From NCBI GenBank assembly GCA_019418545.1, contig DYBQ01000024.1, forward strand, positions 1 through 25,893: a stretch of 25,893 nucleotides of DNA. The letters are read 5' to 3'. This stretch comes from Clostridiales bacterium. Its GTDB lineage: Bacteria > Bacillota > Clostridia > Oscillospirales > Acutalibacteraceae. Below, in pieces: positions 1 through 5,610 of this stretch. Both the position numbers and the translations under genes were made by a program. Within the stretch, counting starts at the first letter, position 1; each line of letters begins with the position of its first letter. Below the pieces are notes generated by a model. That model was not told the origin of the DNA. It worked only from the letters and a program-made list of their open reading frames with translations, and ran no database searches.

Positions 1-1
1 A

Positions 2-328
2 GAAACAGCTGCTGTCCAGGTGGAAGAGTCGGCAGAGTCTGCTGATGACAGTGAAAAGCCGGAAGGAGAAGAGCCGTCTGTGCCGAAAACTCCAGAGGAG
101 CCGGAAGCTGAGCAGGCTGAAGCAAGCCCCACTTCTGAAGAGGAAAATGAGGAGAAGGCTAACGGCGAAGAGGAATATACTTTGAAGGTTTCCAGCTTCC
201 CGCCGGTAGAGGAGGAAGAAGTTCCTCAGACCGATGCCCGTTATACGCCCGTGCATTTTGACGGGGAGGACGATTCTTCCCAAAATCCCGAGTCTCCGGT
301 GGATATTTTTCACAAGCACCAGCCGTAA
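2..328 (+). CDS. C-terminal part of an acidic protein, probably DivIVA-like
   Basis: The window opens inside this gene; only the last 108 codons are seen, in frame from base 2 to the TAA at 326-328. The visible part is a low-complexity, very acidic tail rich in Glu, Pro, Ser and Ala (runs such as EEENEEK and PVEEEEVP) with no fold or motif. I infer a DivIVA-type cell-division or septum-site protein, because in many Clostridia the gene before lspA-rluD is divIVA and such proteins often end in a disordered acidic tail. Nothing in the visible residues proves it. The coiled-coil N-terminal domain that would decide lies outside the window. Another acidic-tailed protein of the division cluster is possible. 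Confidence 0.55.
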   Translation, partial: ETAAVQVEESAESADDSEKPEGEEPSVPKTPEEPEAEQAEASPTSEEENEEKANGEEEYTLKVSSFPPVEEEEVPQTDARYTPVHFDGEDDSSQNPESPVDIFHKHQP

Positions 329-370
329 CATGGCAGGGGGCTTGGCGCTCATTTTTTGTGTATAAAAGGC

Positions 371-398
371 CAGGGGCGGCTGAACAGGCCGGCCCCTG
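371..398 (+). other. GC-rich hairpin between the acidic-tail gene and lspA
   Basis: CAGGGGC plus GGC (371-380) pairs with GCC plus GCCCCTG (388-398) around a TGAACAG loop, with one bulged G. No T-run follows, so it is not a classic intrinsic terminator. It ends 14 bases before the lspA ribosome binding site and may be a processing or attenuation element in a polycistronic message. Confidence 0.5.
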
Positions 399-425
399 CT
401 TAATGTTAGGTAAGGAGGAACTTCT

Positions 426-908
426 TTGCTGATTCTCTCTTTCATTTTGATAGCGCTGGGGGTAGGTGCTGACCAGGCTGTTAAATATCTGATAGTCCAG
501 AATTTGAAGCCGGATGGGACAATTTCGTTGATTCCCGGCCTGCTGGACATTACTTATGTGGAAAACACCGGCGTAGCATTTGGAATGCTTCCAGGACATT
601 TGTGGATTATGGTAGCGGTTACATCGGTGTTTATTTTGATTATGCTGGGTGTGCTGATTTTTTATCGGAAACATACGGCTTTGTCCCGGTTGTCAATGAT
701 TTTGATTATTGCCGGCGGTATTGGCAATTTGATTGACCGGGTGCTTCTGGGATATGTGGTGGATTATATTCAGGTATCGTTTTTCCCGCCAGTGTTCAAT
801 TTGGCGGATAGCTTTGTGGTGGTAGGTGTAATCCTGCTGCTGGTATATGTAATATTCTGTACCGGAAAAGACGACGGCCGGGAATATGTGATAAGGAGCC
901 GCCGGTGA
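426..908 (+). CDS. lspA: Lipoprotein signal peptidase (signal peptidase II)
   Basis: This integral membrane aspartyl protease removes the signal peptide of diacylglyceryl-modified prolipoproteins. It is 160 residues long, the normal family length, with four hydrophobic segments. Conserved signatures are visible: GADQAVK near residue 15, VENTGVAFG at 45-53, GNLIDR at 100-105 and FNLAD at 124-128. The catalytic aspartates should be Asp104 and Asp128. The start is TTG, chosen because AAGGAGG lies 7 bases upstream and no ATG fits. The gene sits 97 bases after the acidic-tail gene and overlaps the next gene by four bases (GTGA). The order lspA then RluD-type synthase is common in Firmicutes. Identification is secure. 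Confidence 0.96.
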   Translation: MLILSFILIALGVGADQAVKYLIVQNLKPDGTISLIPGLLDITYVENTGVAFGMLPGHLWIMVAVTSVFILIMLGVLIFYRKHTALSRLSMILIIAGGIGNLIDRVLLGYVVDYIQVSFFPPVFNLADSFVVVGVILLLVYVIFCTGKDDGREYVIRSRR

Positions 909-1855
909 ATTCCCGGGAAGGAGAGCGCTTTTCTCTGACGGTTTCCCCAGAGTACGGGGGCAAGCGGCTGGACGGGTTTCTAGCAGAGAGCCTGGAAGAG
1001 ATGACCCGTTCTGGTGCCCAGAAGCTGATTGAGGAAGGCTGCGTAAAGGTGGAGGGGAAGATTCCCCAAAAAAGCCTGAAACTTCGGGAAGGCTGGCAGG
1101 TGAAGGTGCTGCTTCCTCCGGTGCGGGAAACCTCTGTGGAGCCCGAGAATATTCCTTTGGACATTGTTTATGAGGATGAGGATTTGCTGGTAGTCAACAA
1201 GCCCAAGGGTATGGTGGTGCATCCGGCTCCCGGCAACCCGGACGGTACCCTGGTAAACGCCTTGTTGTTTCATTGCGGCAGCAGCCTTTCAGGCATTAAC
1301 GGCGTTTTGCGGCCGGGAATCGTCCACCGGATTGACAAGGATACCAGCGGTTTGCTGATGGTGGCCAAAAATGATTTTGCTCACCGGCATTTGGCGGAAC
1401 AAATTCAGGTACACAGCTTTTATCGGGAATATGAGGCTGTAATCTATGGCAATCTGAAGGAAGATTCCGGCACCGTGAATGCGCCCATTGGGCGGCACCC
1501 GGTGGATAGGAAAAAAATGGCAGTGACGGAAAAAGCCTCCCGGCAGGCCATCACTCATTTTCAGGTATTGGCACGTTATGGACGATTTACCCACGTTCGC
1601 CTTCGGCTGGAAACTGGGCGCACTCACCAAATTCGGGTTCACATGGCCTATTTGGGGCATCCTCTGGCTGGGGATGAGGTATATGGCCCTCGAGATGTGA
1701 TTCGTGTGCTTCACGGCCAGTGCCTTCATGCCAGGAGATTGGGATTTGTCCATCCCCGCAGCGGGGAATATATGGAATTTTCAAGCCCCTTGCCGGAATG
1801 GTTTTCTGAATTTCTTTTTTCGTTAGGCGAACCGCGAGAAATTTTGGAGTGCTAA
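905..1855 (+). CDS. rluD: RluA/RluD-family 23S rRNA pseudouridine synthase
   Basis: The protein converts uridines of large-subunit rRNA to pseudouridine. It is 316 residues long: an N-terminal S4-like RNA-binding domain (about 15-80, with GGKRLDGFLAE) and a RluA catalytic domain. The catalytic motif HRIDKDTSG is at 141-149 with Asp144 as nucleophile, followed by LETGRTHQIRVH at 236-247. The GTG start overlaps the lspA stop by four bases and has AAGGAG six bases upstream, so translation is probably coupled. The exact target uridines cannot be read from sequence; RluD-like (helix 69) is the usual reading, but Firmicutes carry several paralogues (for example YlyB), so the symbol is by family. 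Confidence 0.9.
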   Translation: MNSREGERFSLTVSPEYGGKRLDGFLAESLEEMTRSGAQKLIEEGCVKVEGKIPQKSLKLREGWQVKVLLPPVRETSVEPENIPLDIVYEDEDLLVVNKPKGMVVHPAPGNPDGTLVNALLFHCGSSLSGINGVLRPGIVHRIDKDTSGLLMVAKNDFAHRHLAEQIQVHSFYREYEAVIYGNLKEDSGTVNAPIGRHPVDRKKMAVTEKASRQAITHFQVLARYGRFTHVRLRLETGRTHQIRVHMAYLGHPLAGDEVYGPRDVIRVLHGQCLHARRLGFVHPRSGEYMEFSSPLPEWFSEFLFSLGEPREILEC

Positions 1856-1857
1856 CG

Positions 1858-1886
1858 ACATTTTTTGTCAATAAAACATTTTTTGT
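1858..1886. repeat. 11-base direct repeat upstream of the 1957 operon promoter
   Basis: ACATTTTTTGT occurs at 1858-1868 and again at 1876-1886, 18 bases apart. Each copy is itself an ACA-N5-TGT dyad. The second copy abuts the -35 hexamer at 1887. This geometry suits a regulator site or an upstream AT-rich activating element. Which regulator, if any, is unknown. Confidence 0.5.
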
Positions 1887-1915
1887 TTGCAATTTTTCTG
1901 GCGATGTTTTATACT
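1887..1915 (+). promoter_or_regulatory. Sigma-A type promoter for the 1957-3510 operon
   Basis: TTGCAA at 1887-1892 and TATACT at 1910-1915 are separated by 17 bases, so transcription should begin near 1922. It lies just after the rluD stop and before the ribosome binding site of the first small gene. Confidence 0.75.
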
Positions 1916-1956
1916 GATTTCTGTGGCGATTTCCGGGACAAGAGGAGGACGGGAAA

Positions 1957-2262
1957 ATGTCAATAGAAGTTCATGAGATTCACAGGCAGGAGCAGATGCT
2001 GCGGGCTTGTGCTCAAATGCTGCGTCAAGTGGAAAAGGATGCTGTGTGTCTTTGCAATGACATGGCAGGACTGGAAACAGAAGACGAAACCTTTACCCAG
2101 TTAGAAAGTGCGGTAAAACAGGCTGCTGTGGACATGAAGCGGGAGGCTGCCTGTATCGAAAAGCTGGCGCAGGAAATTTCGGAAGCAGCAGCCCAGTTGC
2201 GCTCACAGGAAGCATTGTTAAAAGAGTCCTCTCTGTGGAGTGGAGAGGAAACTTTGTTTTAA
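1957..2262 (+). CDS. Small helical protein of unknown function (101 aa)
   Basis: I do not recognise this protein. It is 101 residues, predicted almost wholly alpha-helical and soluble, with no signal peptide. Heptad-like stretches (residues 5-30 and 48-92) suggest a helical hairpin or coiled coil. It has four cysteines (18, 31, 33, 66). A WSG triplet sits at 94-96, but at the C-terminus rather than at a central turn, so it does not look like a true WXG100 protein. The start is ATG with AGGAGG eight bases upstream. It is first in an apparent three-gene unit with the 79-aa protein and the DUF4282-like membrane protein, with promoter at 1887 and terminator at 3533. A scaffold or partner role is only inference from size and context. 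Confidence 0.8.
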   Translation: MSIEVHEIHRQEQMLRACAQMLRQVEKDAVCLCNDMAGLETEDETFTQLESAVKQAAVDMKREAACIEKLAQEISEAAAQLRSQEALLKESSLWSGEETLF

Positions 2263-2305
2263 CAGATTGTGCGCATAGATTCATACCAGAAGGAGGGGCT
2301 GTTGT

Positions 2306-2545
2306 ATGAACGAAAAGGAATTCAAGTGTCGAATGGAAAAAATTTCACTTCAGAGCCGTGGGTGCGTTAAAAATCTTCGGGAAATCCAGCAGGTATTGCG
2401 GCAGCTGGATTTGGATGATGCGTTGCTGTCTGACCGGAATATTCGAAACCATTGCCGGCAGATAAAAGAAAAATTGGAGGAGAAGTCCCAACTATTTGAG
2501 CAGATTCAAAAATATGCGTCTGAAAGTCCCTGGATAGATGTGTAA
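2306..2545 (+). CDS. Small helical protein of unknown function (79 aa)
   Basis: This is a 79-residue, charged, probably all-helical soluble protein with no recognisable domain. The pattern of hydrophobics (LREIQQVLRQLDLDD, then KLEEKSQLFEQIQKY) fits a short coiled coil. Its start ATG has AGGAGG nine bases upstream, and it begins 43 bases after the preceding small gene, so both are probably on one transcript. Size and composition resemble the upstream partner, so the two may be a paired helical module, possibly paralogues, but I cannot align them convincingly by eye. Function unknown. Confidence 0.78.
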   Translation: MNEKEFKCRMEKISLQSRGCVKNLREIQQVLRQLDLDDALLSDRNIRNHCRQIKEKLEEKSQLFEQIQKYASESPWIDV

Positions 2546-2622
2546 AAGTTTTTTAAAGTTGTATTTTATGGCCTTAAACAAAACATTGTGATAGGCTTTT
2601 ATAAAAGGAGGATATTTCTGCG

Positions 2623-3510
2623 ATGTATGAGCCCAATTTTGATTCGGATTTGTCCGGTTACTACAGCCTGTATGAAAAGGCTGCCATCTGGCCTTGGGTT
2701 ATTATTGGATGTTTGGCAGCAGCAGTTGTTGTAATGGCAGTATTGTATTTTACTTTCCTTTCTGCCCGGAATGAAGGACGGTTTCACGGATTTGCTGGTT
2801 GGTTGTATAACTTTTTGAATTCCAAAAAGTTATACTTTGAGCCAATTTTACGGATTGTATATTTAACGGTAGCTGTTTTTTTGGTACTCTATGGGATTTT
2901 TACTATCTTTATGGGTTTAGGAAATTTTGGTCAGAATCTGGTCAGCGGCCTGATTATTATTGTGGCGTACAATGTAGTAGCCCGATTGATTTATGAATTT
3001 TTGCTGCTGATTGTGTCCCTGTGTCGGAATATGGCAGAACTGAACCGCCGGATGGGAGGAAAGCCTGTAGGCCCTCGGGAAGCACGGGGAGAGGATTGGT
3101 ATAATCCTTTCACCAGCTTTGTTTCCAAAAAACCGCAGCAGCCGGTGAATCCCTATCAGCGTCCGGTGGCACCTCAACAGCCTGCTCCTCAGGATAGTGT
3201 TCCCCAGCAGCCTGTTTCTGCTCCGGTGAACCCCTATCAGCGTCCGGCAGCACCTCAGCAGCCTGCTCCCCAGGATAGTGCTCCCCAGCAGCCTGTTTCT
3301 GCTCCGGTGAACCCCTATCAGCGTCCAGTGGCACCTCAGCAGCCTGCTCCCCAGGATAATGCATCCCAGCAGCCCGCTTCCAACCAAGCTAATCCCTATC
3401 AACGTCCTGTTTCCACGTTTGGACATGCGGTATATTGCGGCAGCTGCGGAAAACAGATTCCTTCTGATTGCGTAATTTGTCCCTGGTGTGGCTCACCCAG
3501 AAACTCTTAA
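2623..3510 (+). CDS. DUF4282-like membrane protein with Pro/Gln repeats and a C-terminal zinc ribbon
   Basis: This 295-residue protein has four parts. A first membrane segment spans about 22-46. A DUF4282-like pair of membrane helices spans about 75-97 and 105-134, ending in LIYEFLLLIVSLCRNMAEL, which fits that family as I know it. A disordered region from about 174 to 265 carries a 27-residue Pro/Gln repeat with NPYQRP at 176, 203, 230 and 257. A C-terminal zinc ribbon follows (C272-x2-C275 and C286-x2-C289, with an extra Cys283). AAAAGGAGG precedes the ATG. It ends the small operon and is followed by a strong terminator at 3533. No biochemical role is known to me. The arrangement suggests a membrane anchor with a flexible cytosolic arm that presents a binding ribbon; that is inference. 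Confidence 0.85.
   Translation: MYEPNFDSDLSGYYSLYEKAAIWPWVIIGCLAAAVVVMAVLYFTFLSARNEGRFHGFAGWLYNFLNSKKLYFEPILRIVYLTVAVFLVLYGIFTIFMGLGNFGQNLVSGLIIIVAYNVVARLIYEFLLLIVSLCRNMAELNRRMGGKPVGPREARGEDWYNPFTSFVSKKPQQPVNPYQRPVAPQQPAPQDSVPQQPVSAPVNPYQRPAAPQQPAPQDSAPQQPVSAPVNPYQRPVAPQQPAPQDNASQQPASNQANPYQRPVSTFGHAVYCGSCGKQIPSDCVICPWCGSPRNS
3142..3411 (+). repeat. In-frame 81-bp tandem repeat
   Basis: Units begin at 3142, 3223 and 3304 with identical 81-base spacing; a fourth, shorter and diverged unit begins at 3385. Each encodes 27 residues of the form NPYQRP...APQQPAPQD...PQQPVSAP. Units two and three are nearly identical at the DNA level, a sign of recent duplication or homogenisation, so copy number probably varies between strains. 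Confidence 0.93.
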
Positions 3511-3532
3511 TTTTTTGCATTTTTTAGTTTTT

Positions 3533-3565
3533 GCCTGCACGGAACGTGTTCCGTGCAGGCTTTTT
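3533..3565 (+). terminator. Intrinsic terminator of the DUF4282 operon
   Basis: GCCTGCACGGAA (3533-3544) and TTCCGTGCAGGC (3549-3560) form a perfect 12-bp stem with a CGTG loop, followed by five T. Confidence 0.93.
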
Positions 3566-3649
3566 GGCATAATTGTTGTTTTTTAACAAAGGAAATTCCA
3601 ACGAAACTTGAAAGAAAATAAAAGAAAGTGTCACTGTTTTTGTCACACC

Positions 3650-3678
3650 TTGCAAAGGAAATATTTGTGTTTTATACT
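3650..3678 (+). promoter_or_regulatory. Sigma-A type promoter of the candidate small RNA
   Basis: TTGCAA (3650-3655), a 17-base spacer and TATACT (3673-3678) predict a start near 3685. The hexamers and spacing are identical to the promoter at 1887. No credible coding region follows it directly; the next gene has its own extended -10 at 3846, beyond a terminator. Confidence 0.7.
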
Positions 3679-3684
3679 TATCAC

Positions 3685-3831
3685 AGCTATTGATTGTCAA
3701 AACCCGCCGGGGCATGTGTTTCAGGCCATTATTGCAATGGATGCGGCTGAACCGGCTTTTATGAGGGGGTCGGCGGGGTTTGGCAAAATTAGCATAAGGA
3801 GAAATGCAAAAAGCATTTTTCCTTTTTTTTT
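3685..3831 (+). ncRNA. Candidate structured small RNA, about 145 nt
   Basis: This stretch has a strong promoter at 3650-3678 and a good intrinsic terminator at 3796-3831, with no plausible reading frame between. It can fold into a rod: GCTA (3686-3689) with TAGC (3790-3793); AAACCCGCCG (3700-3709) with CGGCGGGGTTT (3771-3781, one bulge); TTCAG (3720-3724) with CTGAA (3747-3751); and CCATT (3726-3730) with AATGG (3736-3740) under an ATTGC loop. The terminator hairpin follows directly. I do not recognise an Rfam class. A closed rod with internal loops is reminiscent of 6S RNA, but it is shorter than usual. It lacks the signal recognition particle RNA tetraloop region. A leader regulating the epimerase gene is the main alternative. 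Confidence 0.5.
3796..3831 (+). terminator. Intrinsic terminator of the candidate small RNA
   Basis: AAGGAGAAATGC (3796-3807) pairs with GCATTTTTCCTT (3813-3824), allowing one G-U, across an AAAAA loop. A run of T continues to 3831. Confidence 0.8.
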
Positions 3832-3851
3832 CGCCTCAAATATGGTATACT
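3823..3851 (+). promoter_or_regulatory. Extended -10 promoter for the epimerase gene
   Basis: TATACT at 3846-3851 is preceded by TGG (extended -10). The -35 position (3823-3828) holds only TTTTTT, within the upstream terminator's T-run. The start would be near 3858, giving a 45-base leader. Confidence 0.6.
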
Positions 3852-3902
3852 GGCAATAGATTATATGGCAGGAAAAAATCCTGCGAAGGGAGAGCGTTTG
3901 AC

Positions 3903-4778
3903 ATGATTCTTACGATTCATAACGAATTTGGCAGCGCTGCGGTGGACACACAGGGCGCACAGTTGATGTCTTTTAAAAATGCTGATGGTCTTGAGCATCT
4001 GTGGCAGGGAGACAAAACCTATTGGGGTGGCCGTGCCCCAGTGCTGTTCCCCATTGTGGGCGCTCTGCGGGATGGGAAAACCATCATCAAAGGCGGCGAA
4101 TATGCCATGCGCCAGCACGGGATTGCCCGGCACCTGTCTTTTGAGGTGGCAGAGCAGAAAGACGATTCCGTTACCCTGCGGCTGGTTTCTAACGAGGAAA
4201 CCCGCAAACAGTACCCCTATGACTTTGCCCTGTATATGACCTATCGTTTTGAGGGCCCCCGCCTGGTCACAGAGTTTCGGGTAGAGAATACTGGCGAAGA
4301 AGTGATGCCTTTTGGTGTTGGCGGACATCCGGCATTTAACTGCCCCATGGTGGAAGGCGAGAGCTTTGAAGACTATGTGGTAGAATTCGAAAAGCCCGAA
4401 ACTGGCCGCTGCCCGGCAATCGTTGCCGGCGGCTTGATTGATTTCCACCAGCGGAAGGTCGTTATGGAGCATGAGACTGAAATCGCCATGCGTCACGAGC
4501 TGTTCTATGAAGATGCTTTGGTGTTTGACACGCCCCGCTCCCGTGTGGTACGGCTTGTAAGCCGGAAAACGGGTCATGGTGTGGAAATGGATTTTGCTGA
4601 CTTCTTCTATTTGGGCGTGTGGTCCGCCAAGAATGATGCTCCCTTTGTGGCACTGGAGCCTTGGGCAGGATGTGCAACTGGAGCAGATGAAGACGATGAG
4701 TTTACCCATAAGCGTGGACTAACCTATTTGAAGCCTGGTAAGGAAGCCGTGTTCGCTTTTGGCGTAAAGGCACTGTAA
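3903..4778 (+). CDS. Aldose 1-epimerase family protein (LacX type)
   Basis: The protein probably interconverts alpha and beta anomers of a hexose or hexose derivative in the cytosol. It is 291 residues, with a galactose mutarotase-like beta-sandwich. Visible family landmarks are GGRAPVLFPIVG (42-53, Arg44), the His in RQHGIARH (70-77), GGHPAFNCP (140-148, His142) and ALEPWAG (250-256, Glu252 as the likely catalytic base). ATG 3903 is chosen because AAGGGAG lies ten bases upstream; an in-frame extension to 3804 would start inside a terminator and upstream of the -10, so I reject it. The exact sugar is not readable. Neighbouring galE (24344) and glycosidases fit general sugar metabolism. Confidence 0.9.
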   Translation: MILTIHNEFGSAAVDTQGAQLMSFKNADGLEHLWQGDKTYWGGRAPVLFPIVGALRDGKTIIKGGEYAMRQHGIARHLSFEVAEQKDDSVTLRLVSNEETRKQYPYDFALYMTYRFEGPRLVTEFRVENTGEEVMPFGVGGHPAFNCPMVEGESFEDYVVEFEKPETGRCPAIVAGGLIDFHQRKVVMEHETEIAMRHELFYEDALVFDTPRSRVVRLVSRKTGHGVEMDFADFFYLGVWSAKNDAPFVALEPWAGCATGADEDDEFTHKRGLTYLKPGKEAVFAFGVKAL

Positions 4779-4794
4779 AAGCTCAGAGCAATAT

Positions 4795-4831
4795 AAAAGC
4801 CTGCATACCGATGATTGGTATGCAGGCTTTT
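4795..4831. terminator. Bidirectional terminator between convergent genes
   Basis: AAAAGCCTGCATACC (4795-4809) and GGTATGCAGGCTTTT (4817-4831) form a perfect 15-bp stem with a 7-base loop. The A-run and T-run at the two ends allow it to serve both the epimerase gene (+) and the convergent gene at 4872-5396 (-). Confidence 0.92.
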
Positions 4832-4871
4832 GCTTTGTGGGGGGAAATCTTTTTGTAAGGGGAAACTTCTC

Positions 4872-5396
4872 CTACTTTTTTCTTGCAGCCTTTTTTGCAG
4901 CCCACTGACGTTTGCGGCGATAGTTGCGAAGCAGCTTTATAGCGGCAGCAAAAAATATGATATACATGGCTATACCCATTCCCTGAAAACAATACGGGGA
5001 AAGAGTTAAACATTCCATACAGCTTTCAAATTGCAAAAAAGTGTTTCCGTCCGCTTCCATTTCCAAAATCGTGTTGGAATTTGGATGAATCAGAAGCCGG
5101 ACTTTTTCCCCAGCAGGAAGAAGCTTCATTTCATTCAAAAAGCTTTCGTTTATGCAGGAAGCGTCGATTTGCATAGGCTCTAAACCAGAAAAATATAGAG
5201 TAAGGCCATATCTGGAAGGCCTATTAAACAGATTATGGCAAGAGGTATAGGAAGCTTCCTTGGAAATCGCCTGTTCTCTGGAAATGGAAGCATGCCAATA
5301 GCCCTTGCCAAAAACGAAGACAGTACCCATTAGCAGAGATATGAGCAGAAGAAGGATAAGTTTGGATGTTGAGATAGTTTCTTTCCGTTCACGCAT
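4872..5396 (-). CDS. Membrane protein of unknown function with a cysteine-containing external domain
   Basis: I do not recognise a named family. The 174-residue protein has a membrane helix at about 12-30, a presumed extracytoplasmic beta-rich domain at about 31-137, a second membrane helix at about 138-156 and a highly basic cytosolic tail (RRKRQWAAKKAARKK). The outer domain has five cysteines (53, 81, 126, 129, 136), and the SLLPAGEKV-like turn followed by LLIHPNSNTI recalls small beta domains of DUF3592-like membrane proteins; this is a weak resemblance. The ATG at 5396 has GAGG about seven bases upstream. It is transcribed alone, convergent with the epimerase gene and divergent from the GH3 gene. 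Confidence 0.8.
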   Translation of the reverse strand: MRERKETISTSKLILLLLISLLMGTVFVFGKGYWHASISREQAISKEASYTSCHNLFNRPSRYGLTLYFSGLEPMQIDASCINESFLNEMKLLPAGEKVRLLIHPNSNTILEMEADGNTFLQFESCMECLTLSPYCFQGMGIAMYIIFFAAAIKLLRNYRRKRQWAAKKAARKK

Positions 5397-5542
5397 AACA
5401 GCCTCACAAAAAACGTTGTATATAAATTGAATGTATCATAGAGAAGAGAAAAAGTCCAGTTTTTTGCAAAGAGTGATGTGAAATACAAGAAATATCTTCA
5501 ATTCACCAAAAAATGTCTAATGAATCTCAAGGAATTTTGTGG

Positions 5543-5548
5543 TAAAAT
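5543..5548 (+). promoter_or_regulatory. Probable extended -10 promoter for the GH3 gene
   Basis: TAAAAT at 5543-5548 is preceded by TGG, giving an extended -10. The -35 position is poor, which would suit activator-dependent control. It lies about 60 bases before the GH3 start in the 214-base divergent gap 5397-5610, in which I see nothing else clear. Confidence 0.45.
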
Positions 5549-5610
5549 GTAATATAAACAGAAAATAAAAATGGTGTGTACCATACGATATAACAAGGAG
5601 GTAATGGGAT

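Noticed and set aside
1957..2262. WXG100 (ESAT-6-like) assignment for the 101-aa protein
   Set aside because: The WSG triplet is at residues 94-96, not at the central turn between two helices.
3142..3411. Regularly spaced repeats considered as a CRISPR-like array
   Set aside because: The whole 81-base unit is repeated with no unique spacers, and it is in frame within a coding region.
3804..3902. N-terminal extension of the epimerase from ATG 3804
   Set aside because: The start lies inside a terminator hairpin and upstream of the gene's -10; homology begins at 3903, which has its own ribosome binding site.
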